24,277 bases of DNA from Spirochaetia bacterium (GCA_009929055.1 SABI01000008.1:1-24277), one strand, 5' to 3'; shown: positions 14,342 through 23,055, numbered from the stretch's first letter. Notes: generated from the letters alone by a model not told the origin. Translations and numbers: made by a program.

Positions 14342-14371
14342 AATATAGCACTATTTGGTTGTCTATTTCAA
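14342..14371 (-). promoter_or_regulatory. Probable leaderless-type promoter of aspS
   Basis: Minus strand TTGAAA (14371-14366), an 18-base spacer, and TATATT (14347-14342) preceded by TGC (extended -10). Six bases lie between the -10 box and the ATG. TCCTCC sits there instead of a Shine-Dalgarno sequence. The -35 box lies between the ATG and the stop codon of the upstream gene. Confidence 0.6.
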
Positions 14372-14387
14372 TCTGGAAATAATTCTC

Positions 14388-15665
14388 TTATTTCTCTCTT
14401 TTTGATTCATTTTCGATTCTTCTTTCATTGGCAACAGCGAGCATCAATTTTATCCTATTTTCTTGGTTAACTTTTGTTGCCCCTGGGTCATAATCGATAG
14501 GGACAATATTAATTGTTCCATCTAAGTCTTTAAGAGTTTTCATCATTCCTTTTCCAGCGATGTGGTTAGGTAGGCATCCAAAGGGTTGTACGCAGATAAT
14601 ATTTTTATATCCTAGAGCAGCTAAGTCTCTCATTTCAGCCGTAAGGAGCCACCCTTCACCCATCTTGCAGCTAATTGAAATAGCCTCTTTTGCTGATTCT
14701 ACACTTTCATGAAAAAATCGAGGTGCAATAAAAGGGGGAGCTGCTTCTACTTCATCAATGACTATTTTCTCTAACTTTGATAAGAAATTGAGAATTATCT
14801 TCATGATGATGAGTCTAATCTTACTCCCTCCATATAATTTTATATCTTCAATTTGGTTTTGGATTGCATATAAGATAAAACCCATAATTCCAGGAATCAT
14901 CACTTCACACGACTGAGAATAGAGAAAGTCTTCAAGGTGGTTATTCCCAAGGGCAGCATATTTCATATATATTTCACCAACAATTCCTACCCGTACTACA
15001 GGCCTTGAATAATCTTTTTCGAGTTGTGAAAATTCTTTTACCAAGGTGTGAATATGTTTCTTAATCTCTCTTATTTTATATCCTGTTTGTTTCTTTGCCT
15101 CTGTTTGAAAGAATTCCATCCACTTTTTAGTAAGGGCATCTGTACTCGAAGGAACCACCTCATATACTTTGCTCTGGTTTTTTAAGAGCATCAAGGTGTC
15201 CCCATAGAGAAGTGATACGATTCCCTTTTTTAGCATAGAGTAGGTGAGGGTAAAGCCACTATGTTTATTCATCCCTTTTAAGTTGAAGGAGAGGACTGGG
15301 ACATAATCATATCCTGACCTTTGAAGGGCTTTTTTTAATAAGTGAATATAGTTGCTTGCTCTGCATCCTCCCCCAGTTTGGGTGATGGCAAGGGCAACTT
15401 TGTGTGTATCATAGAGACCACTGTCGAGGGCATCTATCATCTGCCCTATAACTAACAGAGCTGGGTAGCAGGTATCGTTATGAACATATTTTAGCCCTTT
15501 TTGAACGACACTAGGCCCTTCATTTTCAAGAAGTGTTATGTTGTACCCCTCTTCTCTTAATACATGGACTAAGAGAGAGAATTGGATTGTCGCCATTTGA
15601 GGAGCTAAGATGGTGTGAGTTTTTCTCATTTCTTTAGTAAAGGTAACATCATGTGAATTTCTCAT
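14388..15665 (-). CDS. 2-hydroxyacyl-CoA dehydratase-type protein (C-terminal partner of the activase)
   Basis: A 425-residue protein matching the C-terminal part of the very large (about 1,400-residue) activase/dehydratase proteins of anaerobes. It has cysteines in places used for iron-sulfur ligands in that family: HNDTCYPALLVIG, TQTGGGCRASNYI and CVQPFGCLPNHIAGKG. A role in an oxygen-sensitive radical dehydration or reduction is inferred from the family, and the substrate is unknown. I use the ATG at 15665, which lies 16 bases after the upstream stop, with AAGGA 13 bases before it. A TTG at 15695 would overlap the upstream gene by 14 bases. It is surely co-transcribed with the gene before it. 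Confidence 0.82.
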   Translation of the reverse strand: MRNSHDVTFTKEMRKTHTILAPQMATIQFSLLVHVLREEGYNITLLENEGPSVVQKGLKYVHNDTCYPALLVIGQMIDALDSGLYDTHKVALAITQTGGGCRASNYIHLLKKALQRSGYDYVPVLSFNLKGMNKHSGFTLTYSMLKKGIVSLLYGDTLMLLKNQSKVYEVVPSSTDALTKKWMEFFQTEAKKQTGYKIREIKKHIHTLVKEFSQLEKDYSRPVVRVGIVGEIYMKYAALGNNHLEDFLYSQSCEVMIPGIMGFILYAIQNQIEDIKLYGGSKIRLIIMKIILNFLSKLEKIVIDEVEAAPPFIAPRFFHESVESAKEAISISCKMGEGWLLTAEMRDLAALGYKNIICVQPFGCLPNHIAGKGMMKTLKDLDGTINIVPIDYDPGATKVNQENRIKLMLAVANERRIENESKREK

Positions 15666-15681
15666 AGCGCTGCAAGTATCC

Positions 15682-18588
15682 TTATTCTGCTTCAATTGCT
15701 GCTAATAAAGAGCGCAGTCTAATCTTCACTGCCCCTAAATTAGTAATTTCATCAATCTTTATTTGGGTATACATCTTATTTTCACTTTCAACTATCTCTC
15801 TCACTTCATCTGTTGTTATCGCGTCCAGTCCACATCCGAAACTTACAAGTTGAACAAGGTGGATATCTTTTTCCTTTCCAATTTCTTTTGCAACAGCATA
15901 AAGCCTGGCATGATACGTCCATTGATTTAATACATGTGTTTCTGTTTTTTCGACCTCTAAAGTGTAGGAGTCTTCACTAATGACAGCACACCCAAGAGAG
16001 GTAAGGAGTTTGTCGATTCCGTGGTGTACTTCAGGGTCTGTATGGTAGGGTCTTCCTGCTAAGAGGATTATTGGTTTGTTTACTCTCCTACTCTCTTCAA
16101 TAATCCTCCTCCCTTCATTCTGTAATTCTCTCATATAGGTGTAGTAGGCATCAAAACCATTCTTAGTTGCCTCTTTTATCTTCTTAAGAGTGAGTCCTTT
16201 TATGCTAGGTGAAAGGCTTTCCATAAACTTCTTTGGATACTTTTCTATTCTCTGTAAGTCAATTGGAGGATGGATGAAATTTATCTTTTTGAGTTTGGCG
16301 ATACTTGCATACAAGACTTCGGGGTAGTAAGCAACTACTGGACAATTAAACCTGTTATCTCCTAACCCCTCTTCTACATTATAGGTCATAAGGGGATAGA
16401 ATATATGTTTTAGATTATTGTCGAGGAGGGTTTGGATATGGCCATGCATAAGTTTTGCAGGGAAGCATACGGTGTCACTTGCTATTGTAGCTTGTCCTTT
16501 CAAGTAGAGATCTCTATCAGAAGGGGGAGAAAGAACTATTTTCTTTCCGAGAGTTTCAAAAAAAGCTTTCCAGAAATAGATAAGCTCCCAGATATTAAGA
16601 CCAAGGGGAATACCAATGGTATCTTTATCAATATGCTCGTAATTAAAGAGTCCAAGTTGATCTAATTTCTCTAGCTTCCATCCATATATATTGAGATTAC
16701 TCTCTTGGTTAATATTAGTAACAGGCCTTTCACATCTGTTTCCACTGATAAACTTTCCAGTAGGGAAAAAGGTGTTGATAGTGAGTTTGCAATGATTGGT
16801 ACAGAGCTTGCAGGTGACATTTTTTACACTATGATTAAATTGAGTTAACTCTTCTTTTGTAATAATGGAGCTCTTCTCTAGTGATAAAGTTTTTGCGTGA
16901 AGGGCTGCCCCAAAAGCTCCCATGAGACCTGCTACACTAGGTCTTGTTACTTCTCGTCCTAATTCAATTTCAAAAGCACGGAGGATAGCGTCGTTATAAA
17001 AAGTTCCCCCTTGCACAACAATCTGTTTTCCTAATTCATCTGGGCTATGGGCCCTTATTACTTTATAGAGGGCATTTTTTACAACACTCATACTGAGTCC
17101 TGCACTAATATTTTCTACCCCTACTCCCTCTTTTTGGGCTTGTTTCACACTTGAGTTCATGAAGACAGTACATCTGGAACCTAAGTCTACTGGGTATGGT
17201 GCAAAGAGTCCTTTCTTACTAAAATCTTCTATTTTATAGGAGAGGGAAGAGGCAAAGGTTTGTAAAAATGACCCACATCCAGAAGAACAGGCTTCGTTGA
17301 GATAGATGCTGTCGACTATTTTATTGTGAATCTTAAAACATTTAATATCTTGCCCTCCAATGTCGATAACAAAATCAACACCGGGGCTCATATGCTGCGC
17401 TGCTTTTAAGTGAGCAACTGTTTCAACGATACCAGTATCTATGTTAAATGCTTTTTCTATTAAATGTTCTCCATAGCCAGTTACAGCAGACCCTTTAATA
17501 ATTATTTCTGGGTAGGATTCATAGAGCTGGGTGAGGATTTGTTTAACAATTGTAACAGGGTTTCCGTTATTACTTTGATAAAAACTATAGATGATTTCAT
17601 CTTTCTCGTTAAGCGCCACAACTTTTATGGTGGTGCTCCCTGCATCAATTCCTATGTAGGTATTGGGAAAAAGGGGATTGAATGTAGAGGAAGGAACTTG
17701 GTCTTTGTTGTGTCTAAGGAGAAATGAATCATATTCTTCTTTTGAATTAAATAAAGGAGGAAGGAAAGAGACTCCCTCTTTTTCTTTTTGATTGAGAAAC
17801 TTATATGCTACTTCACGAAGATCTACTTCACTTGTTGCACAGTAGGCTGCTCCGAGGGCGACAAAGAGGAGGGAGTTTTGTGGACATATTCCTTTTGTAT
17901 GGAGGGTTGAGTCAAAGTGGTTTCTTAATTGACTCATGAAGGTGAGGGGCCCTCCAAGATAGGCCACAACACCACTAATAGGGCGTCCTTGGGCAAGGCC
18001 TCCTATGGTTTGGTTTACTACGGCTTGAAGGATACTTGAAGCAAGATCTTCTTTTGTTGCCCCTTGGTTTAAGAGGGGTTGGATATCACTTTTGGCAAAT
18101 ACACCACACCTAGAGGCTATGGTGTAGGTTCTCTCTGCTCTATGAGCTAATTCATCAAATTCTTCTATCTTTACATGTAACAAACTCGCCATCTGATCAA
18201 TGAAAGCCCCTGTTCCACCAGCGCACGAGCCATTCATCCTTACTTCCATCCCTTGGTTAAAGAAGAGGATTTTAGCATCTTCTCCTCCAAGTTCAATGAC
18301 TACATTACAACTAGGGATAATTTTCTTTGTTGCAACCCTTGTTGCATAGACTTCTTGAACAAAGGGGAGAGAGCATCGGTCAGCGAGTCCCATTCCAGCA
18401 GAGCCGCTCATCATCAGTTTTACTTTTTTTGATGTAGTGATATGGGTATGGATATGCTCTAAAAGAGCAGCCCCTTTTTCGGCAATTTGTGAATAGTGCC
18501 TCTCATAGTGAGAATATACAATTTGATTTTGATTATCTACTACAACACATTTAATTGTAGTAGAGCCAATATCTAATCCTATAGTCAA
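15682..18588 (-). CDS. Acyl-CoA dehydratase activase (tandem BcrAD/BadFG ATPase domains plus DUF2229 region)
   Basis: A 968-residue protein. Two actin-like ATPase domains of the 2-hydroxyglutaryl-CoA dehydratase activator family stand in tandem. Domain 1 (about 1-255) starts IGLDIGSTTIKCVVVD and has cluster cysteines C122 (NGSCAGGTGAF) and C161 (ASRCGVFAKSD). Domain 2 (about 310-565) starts YIGIDAGSTTIKVVA and has C434, C438 and C473. A cysteine knot CKLCTNHC (593-600) plus C619 follows, then the DUF2229 region. Such activators use ATP hydrolysis to push an electron from a [4Fe-4S] cluster into a dehydratase. TTG is the start, with AGGAG 7 bases before it, and a promoter lies at 18617-18645. 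The partner gene follows directly. Confidence 0.9.
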   Translation of the reverse strand: MTIGLDIGSTTIKCVVVDNQNQIVYSHYERHYSQIAEKGAALLEHIHTHITTSKKVKLMMSGSAGMGLADRCSLPFVQEVYATRVATKKIIPSCNVVIELGGEDAKILFFNQGMEVRMNGSCAGGTGAFIDQMASLLHVKIEEFDELAHRAERTYTIASRCGVFAKSDIQPLLNQGATKEDLASSILQAVVNQTIGGLAQGRPISGVVAYLGGPLTFMSQLRNHFDSTLHTKGICPQNSLLFVALGAAYCATSEVDLREVAYKFLNQKEKEGVSFLPPLFNSKEEYDSFLLRHNKDQVPSSTFNPLFPNTYIGIDAGSTTIKVVALNEKDEIIYSFYQSNNGNPVTIVKQILTQLYESYPEIIIKGSAVTGYGEHLIEKAFNIDTGIVETVAHLKAAQHMSPGVDFVIDIGGQDIKCFKIHNKIVDSIYLNEACSSGCGSFLQTFASSLSYKIEDFSKKGLFAPYPVDLGSRCTVFMNSSVKQAQKEGVGVENISAGLSMSVVKNALYKVIRAHSPDELGKQIVVQGGTFYNDAILRAFEIELGREVTRPSVAGLMGAFGAALHAKTLSLEKSSIITKEELTQFNHSVKNVTCKLCTNHCKLTINTFFPTGKFISGNRCERPVTNINQESNLNIYGWKLEKLDQLGLFNYEHIDKDTIGIPLGLNIWELIYFWKAFFETLGKKIVLSPPSDRDLYLKGQATIASDTVCFPAKLMHGHIQTLLDNNLKHIFYPLMTYNVEEGLGDNRFNCPVVAYYPEVLYASIAKLKKINFIHPPIDLQRIEKYPKKFMESLSPSIKGLTLKKIKEATKNGFDAYYTYMRELQNEGRRIIEESRRVNKPIILLAGRPYHTDPEVHHGIDKLLTSLGCAVISEDSYTLEVEKTETHVLNQWTYHARLYAVAKEIGKEKDIHLVQLVSFGCGLDAITTDEVREIVESENKMYTQIKIDEITNLGAVKIRLRSLLAAIEAE

Positions 18589-18600
18589 CTCTATCTCCTA

Positions 18601-18615
18601 ATCATATCGTATGAT
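18601..18615. promoter_or_regulatory. Palindrome at the predicted activase transcription start
   Basis: ATCATA (18601-18606), the spacer TCG, and TATGAT (18610-18615) form a perfect 6-3-6 inverted repeat. It lies right after the predicted -10 box and covers the expected start near 18610, a typical repressor position. The regulator is unknown. Confidence 0.35.
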
Positions 18616-18616
18616 G

Positions 18617-18645
18617 ATACTATCGATTATCTATGTAGGTGGCAA
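18617..18645 (-). promoter_or_regulatory. Probable promoter of the activase operon
   Basis: Minus strand TTGCCA (18645-18640, five of six), a 17-base spacer, and TAGTAT (18622-18617, four of six). It starts right after the stop of the upstream ABC gene, where no T-tailed terminator is seen, so read-through from the exporter operon is also possible. Confidence 0.5.
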
Positions 18646-18649
18646 GGTG

Positions 18650-20491
18650 CTAGGCACTCCCTTTTTCAAATTGTGCATGGTATAAATCAGCATACATCCC
18701 ATTTTTTGTGATAAGAGTTTCGTGGTTCCCCATTTCGACGATATCGCCATCTTCCATTACTAGGATAAGGTCTGCATTACGGATTGTTGATAATCTATGG
18801 GCAATAATAAAGCTTGTTCTGTTTGTCATCACCCTTTGTGTTGCTTGTTGTATCAAGGCTTCTGTTCGAGTATCAACAGAACTTGTTGCTTCATCTAAGA
18901 TTAAGATTTCAGGGTCCATTATCATAGCTCGAGCTATAGTAATAAGTTGTTTTTGCCCTTGGCTTATGTTTGATGAGTCTTCATTGATAACCATATCATA
19001 TCCACCAGGGAGGGTGTGGATGAAGTGATCTATGTGAGCAAGTTTTGCAGCTTGCTCTACCATTTCATCACTTGCGTTGATATTTCCATAACGAATATTT
19101 TCTCTGATAGAGCCCTTAAAAAGCCACGCATCTTGTAACACCATCCCAAAGTGAGAGCGTAAATCTTCTCTACTTAGTTCTTTAATATCGTGTGAATCTA
19201 TGCGAATAGCTCCTTTATCGACATCGTAGAATCTCATAAGAAGTTTTACTATGGTGGTCTTTCCAGCCCCTGTTGGGCCAACGATAGCTACTTTTTGTCC
19301 ACTAGCAATGCGGGCACTAAAGTCGTGAATGACAGGTTTGTTTTTATCATATCCAAACGTTACATGAGAGAACTCGACATTTCCATCTAATCTATTGAGG
19401 GTACATACCACCTCAGTCTCTATTTCAGGTTCTTCATCGAGGAATTCAAATACCCTTTCGGCTGCTGCAATAGTTGATTGAAAGAGGTTTGATACTTGGG
19501 CAACTTGGCTGATAGGTTGAGTAAAACTTTTCATGTATTGAATAAATGCTTGAATGTCACCAACAGTAATAGTTTGTCTAATTGCTAAGAGTCCTCCAAG
19601 AAGGGCAATTGCTACATAGGCAATGTCACCTATGGAATGCATGATTGGCATCATGAGGCCACTTAAGAATTGGCTCTTCCATGCGCAGTTGTAGAGTTCT
19701 TCATTTGTTTCTTCGAAGATCTTCTTTTGCTCTTTTTCTCCATTAAATGATTTTACTATCAATTGTCCACTATAGACTTCTTCTATTTGGCCGTTAATCT
19801 CTCCTAGAGTTTTTTGTTGTTTTATGAAGTATTTTTGGGATTTTTTTATGATAAATGAGATGATAAACATCGATAAAGGAAGAATTACTAAGGTAATAAT
19901 TGTCATAAGGAGGCTGATGCTGAGCATCATTACAAGAACTCCAATCATTGTGGTAAGGCTTGTAATGAGCTGAATACTACTTTGATTAAGGTTTTGACTT
20001 AACAGGTCAACGTCGTTTGTAACTCTAGAGAGGATGTCCCCATGAGTGGTGGCATCAAAACTCTTAAAAGGCATGGTGTGAATCACATCTACTAGGTCCT
20101 TTCTCATCTTTTTTGAGATTTTTTGGGTAATTCCACTCATAATAAATGCACTCAGAAAGGCGAAGAAAGAGCTAATAATGTACATTCCTACTAAGAGGGT
20201 GAGGATCCTTTTAATGAGGGTAAAATCTATCCCCTCTCCCCCTTTAAGGGCTGAATTTATGCCAACAAATATTGTTGTTGTAGCTTGTCCTAATATTTTA
20301 GGGCCAATAATAGTAAAAACTGTTCCCACTAGTGCCGCTAAGAGGGCAATAAGGAGGGCTATTGTATATGGGCGAAACCATTTGATTAATCGAGCAGCAC
20401 TTTTTTTAAAGTTTTTAGGCTTATCTACTGGCCTTCCACTTCTTCCATGACCGCCACGCATCATAGGTGGTTTTTGTTGTTCTTTACTCAT
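18650..20491 (-). CDS. ABC exporter subunit with intact catalytic site (heterodimer partner 2)
   Basis: A 613-residue half-transporter: a transmembrane domain of six helices (about 40-345) followed by a nucleotide-binding domain. Walker A is GPTGAGKT (405-412). Walker B ILDEATSS has the catalytic E534, and the H-loop histidine is H565 (IIAHRLSTI). The signature is ISQGQ (509-513), a degenerate form of LSGGQ. With its partner, it supplies the hydrolysing Walker A/B half of the good site and the defective signature of the bad site. The ATG at 20491 overlaps the upstream stop by 8 bases (ATGAGTAA), implying coupled translation. The longer frame to 20548 is rejected. A Gly/Arg-rich N-terminal tail (about 1-30) precedes TM1. 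The substrate is unknown, probably drugs or lipophilic compounds. Confidence 0.93.
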   Translation of the reverse strand: MSKEQQKPPMMRGGHGRSGRPVDKPKNFKKSAARLIKWFRPYTIALLIALLAALVGTVFTIIGPKILGQATTTIFVGINSALKGGEGIDFTLIKRILTLLVGMYIISSFFAFLSAFIMSGITQKISKKMRKDLVDVIHTMPFKSFDATTHGDILSRVTNDVDLLSQNLNQSSIQLITSLTTMIGVLVMMLSISLLMTIITLVILPLSMFIISFIIKKSQKYFIKQQKTLGEINGQIEEVYSGQLIVKSFNGEKEQKKIFEETNEELYNCAWKSQFLSGLMMPIMHSIGDIAYVAIALLGGLLAIRQTITVGDIQAFIQYMKSFTQPISQVAQVSNLFQSTIAAAERVFEFLDEEPEIETEVVCTLNRLDGNVEFSHVTFGYDKNKPVIHDFSARIASGQKVAIVGPTGAGKTTIVKLLMRFYDVDKGAIRIDSHDIKELSREDLRSHFGMVLQDAWLFKGSIRENIRYGNINASDEMVEQAAKLAHIDHFIHTLPGGYDMVINEDSSNISQGQKQLITIARAMIMDPEILILDEATSSVDTRTEALIQQATQRVMTNRTSFIIAHRLSTIRNADLILVMEDGDIVEMGNHETLITKNGMYADLYHAQFEKGSA

Positions 20492-22502
20492 ATTTTTTAA
20501 GTTCCTCAGGTGATAATTGGCTTTTTGAAATTTGTTGATACACAACACATGTTTTCATTAACTCTTTGTGTGTTCCTATTCCAACCATTTCCCCTTCATC
20601 GAGAACAATGATAGTGTCACTGTGCATAATAGAGGAGATCCTTTGTCCTACTATGATAATAGTAGAATCTTTAATCTTATTTCGTAATTCAGTTCTTAGA
20701 GAGACTTCGGTTCTGAAGTCGAGGGCTGAAAAACTATCGTCAAATAGGAGAATTGGACTTTTTGTAGCAATTGCCCTGGCAATGCTGAGGCGCTGCCTCT
20801 GTCCTCCTGATACATTTGCTCCGTTTTGGGTAATAGCTGCCTCATATTGTCCCTCTTTTTCCATAATGAAGGAATCGGCTTGAGCTATTTTGGCTGCTTC
20901 TTTAACAGAAGCCTCATCTACTATTCTCTCTCCAAAGGCAATATTACTGGCAATTGTCCCTTTGAAGAGGTTTCCTATTTGGCTTACATACCCAATGTTG
21001 CTTCGCAATTCATGAAGGGCGATGTCTCTTATATCAACACCATCAATAAGGATAGAACCTTTTGTGGGGTCAATAAAACGAGGGATGAGTTGTAGAATGG
21101 TAGACTTCCCACTGCCAGTAGAGCCAATAATTGCAGTAATTGTTCCAGGGAGAGCGGTAAAGTTAATCTCTTTTATTGCTTCTGTTTCTGCTTTTGGGTA
21201 GGAGAAGGAGACGCCCTTAAATTCTAATGTTTTATGAATTGATGGGGTTAGTGTGATAAGTTTTTCTGAGTCTTTAATCGTCACTTCAGTAGTAAGGACT
21301 TCTTCAATTCTTTTTGCTGAGACAGTTGAGCGAGGGATAATAATACTGAGCATGGTAATCATTAAGAAAGAGGTAATAATAATCATGCTGTATTGAATAA
21401 ATGCCATCATATCACCTACTTGCATATTCCCATCAGAGATGTGAATACCTCCAACCCAGATAATGAGAATGCTAGTGAGGTTCATAATGAGCATCATTAT
21501 GGGCATCATTGCTGACATCGCTCTGTTAACAAAAAGAGAAGTTGAAGTTAATTGTTCATTTGCTTCATTAAATCTTTTTTTCTCATGTCCTTGATTTGAG
21601 AAAGCACGAATAACGCTCAACCCTTTAAGTGTTTCTCTTACGATAGAGTTAACTTTATCAACAAGAGTTTGAAGAATGGTGAACTTTGGCATCACAAGGC
21701 GAAACATGAAGATGACTACAATGAATATTAAACTTACAGCGAGTCCTATAATCCACGCCATTGAGTTGTTTGTGGTGAGGACTCTTACAATTCCCCCAAT
21801 AGCCATAAGGGGGGCAAAGAATACAATTCTTAGTATCATTACGAGGGATTGTTGTATCTGTTGTACATCGTTTGTACTACGGGTAATGAGGGATGCTGTT
21901 GAAAAGTGGTCTATTTCATTTTGATGAAAGGTGAGAACTTTTGAGAAAACTTCTCCCCTTAGGTGTTTACCAGTAATTGCAGCTGTGCGAGAAGCAAAGA
22001 ATGAGACCATAATAGAAAAAAAGGCACTTAGCAATGAGATAATGATCATGTTAAACCCTTGAGAGAGGATATACTTTTGTTGGATAGCTACTACATCGAT
22101 TCCGGCTTTTTCATACTCTTGGGTTACCCTTAGGATTGCAGAGAGGTATTGTTTTTTACTATCTGCCTCTTTTCCTAATGAAGAAAAAGAAGCTAAAAAT
22201 ATTGGACTAAGTGATGAATTATCTCCCTTTTTCAAGGTGTAATAATCATCAGTTTTGCTATAAGAAGCTTTAATGAGTTCTTTTTCTTCACTGTCTGTTG
22301 TATTCATCAGCTCTTCGTATCCGTCATTACTAAGATAGAGGGGGACAACACTTTCAATGCCCCCTTGTTGAATTCCAACATTTACAATTGTAGAAGTATA
22401 AAAGGGGAGAGCAAGGTCAAATATTACCTTTACTACAAGGAGTAAGATGATGATAATTACCCCCTTATACGATTTTTTTAGATAATTTAAAATTAATGAC
22501 AC
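20484..22502 (-). CDS. ABC exporter subunit with degenerate catalytic site (heterodimer partner 1)
   Basis: A 672-residue half-transporter with an N-terminal transmembrane domain and a C-terminal ATPase. Walker A is GSTGSGKST (460-468) and the signature VSGGQ (564-568) is intact. The Walker B catalytic Glu is Asp (LLFDDS, D589) and the H-loop residue is Gln (VGQRISSI, Q620). This is the known pattern of the non-hydrolysing subunit in heterodimeric exporters such as TM287/288, BmrCD and LmrCD. An extra segment of about 100 residues (roughly 45-145) between TM1 and TM2 should lie outside the cell. The GTG start at 22502 overlaps the marR stop by 10 bases, with GGAG upstream. It forms an operon with marR and the next ABC gene. 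Confidence 0.93.
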   Translation of the reverse strand: MSLILNYLKKSYKGVIIIILLLVVKVIFDLALPFYTSTIVNVGIQQGGIESVVPLYLSNDGYEELMNTTDSEEKELIKASYSKTDDYYTLKKGDNSSLSPIFLASFSSLGKEADSKKQYLSAILRVTQEYEKAGIDVVAIQQKYILSQGFNMIIISLLSAFFSIMVSFFASRTAAITGKHLRGEVFSKVLTFHQNEIDHFSTASLITRSTNDVQQIQQSLVMILRIVFFAPLMAIGGIVRVLTTNNSMAWIIGLAVSLIFIVVIFMFRLVMPKFTILQTLVDKVNSIVRETLKGLSVIRAFSNQGHEKKRFNEANEQLTSTSLFVNRAMSAMMPIMMLIMNLTSILIIWVGGIHISDGNMQVGDMMAFIQYSMIIITSFLMITMLSIIIPRSTVSAKRIEEVLTTEVTIKDSEKLITLTPSIHKTLEFKGVSFSYPKAETEAIKEINFTALPGTITAIIGSTGSGKSTILQLIPRFIDPTKGSILIDGVDIRDIALHELRSNIGYVSQIGNLFKGTIASNIAFGERIVDEASVKEAAKIAQADSFIMEKEGQYEAAITQNGANVSGGQRQRLSIARAIATKSPILLFDDSFSALDFRTEVSLRTELRNKIKDSTIIIVGQRISSIMHSDTIIVLDEGEMVGIGTHKELMKTCVVYQQISKSQLSPEELKKYE

Positions 22503-22951
22503 CTGTTATATTCTCCATGTCTCTCTTTCAAGAGATTCTCTTTCATCTTCAGGGCCACTTTATCAAAAAGGATAAGTTCTGATTCACTAATCCCCTCTTT
22601 CATCAACTCTTGGATATGAGAAGATTTCTCTCTCCCTTTTTGTAGAATCTCGAGTCCCTTATCGCTAATGGTGACAATCATCATCCTTTTGTCTAATGGG
22701 TCTGTTATTCTTTTTATATAGGAAGCTTCTTCTAGTTTTACAATTATTTGATTTACTGAAGAGGGCTTAATAAAGAGTTTCTTTCCAATTTCTTTCTGGT
22801 GGAGTCCTTCTCTATAGAGGGAGAGGACGTTGAGTAGATGGTATTGACCAGGGTACATATCGATTGATGCTAAAAATTGGTGCATAAGCTGAAATTGAAT
22901 TTTACTTAATTGTGTGATCAGTGACATCTGTTGGTCACAAGGGGGATGCAT
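22493..22951 (-). CDS. MarR family transcriptional regulator
   Basis: A 152-residue winged-helix repressor with helices around the DNA-binding motif LHQKEIGKKLFIKPSSVNQI and the wing ITDPLDKRMMIVTISDKG, which includes the conserved Asp/Arg positions. MarR proteins act as dimers that leave DNA on binding a small ligand. The ATG at 22951 is chosen because AAGGAG lies 9 bases upstream. The longer frame to 23008 would be translated through the promoter and operator. A near-perfect 22-base palindrome lies just upstream, so it probably represses its own operon, which encodes the two ABC exporter halves that follow with overlapping start and stop. Confidence 0.92.
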   Translation of the reverse strand: MHPPCDQQMSLITQLSKIQFQLMHQFLASIDMYPGQYHLLNVLSLYREGLHQKEIGKKLFIKPSSVNQIIVKLEEASYIKRITDPLDKRMMIVTISDKGLEILQKGREKSSHIQELMKEGISESELILFDKVALKMKENLLKERHGEYNRCH

Positions 22952-22966
22952 ATGAATAGTCTCCTT

Positions 22967-22988
22967 ATTAATTAGGTACCTAACTAAT
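22967..22988. promoter_or_regulatory. Predicted MarR operator
   Basis: A 22-base palindrome with one mismatched pair, centred on the perfect 12-base core TTAGGTACCTAA (22972-22983). The size and TTAG/CTAA arms are typical of MarR-family sites. It covers the predicted transcription start of the marR operon (near 22988) and ends 15 bases before the marR ATG. Confidence 0.7.
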
Positions 22989-22994
22989 AAACGA

Positions 22995-23023
22995 AATATA
23001 TCACTCACCTTTCGTTAGGGCAA
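22995..23023 (-). promoter_or_regulatory. Probable promoter of the marR-ABC-ABC operon
   Basis: Minus strand TTGCCC (23023-23018), a 17-base spacer, and TATATT (23000-22995, five of six). The operator begins 6 bases downstream of the -10 box. Confidence 0.6.
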
Positions 23024-23055
23024 TAGGAGAATTTTGTTTGTTCTGGTTTTTTTGT

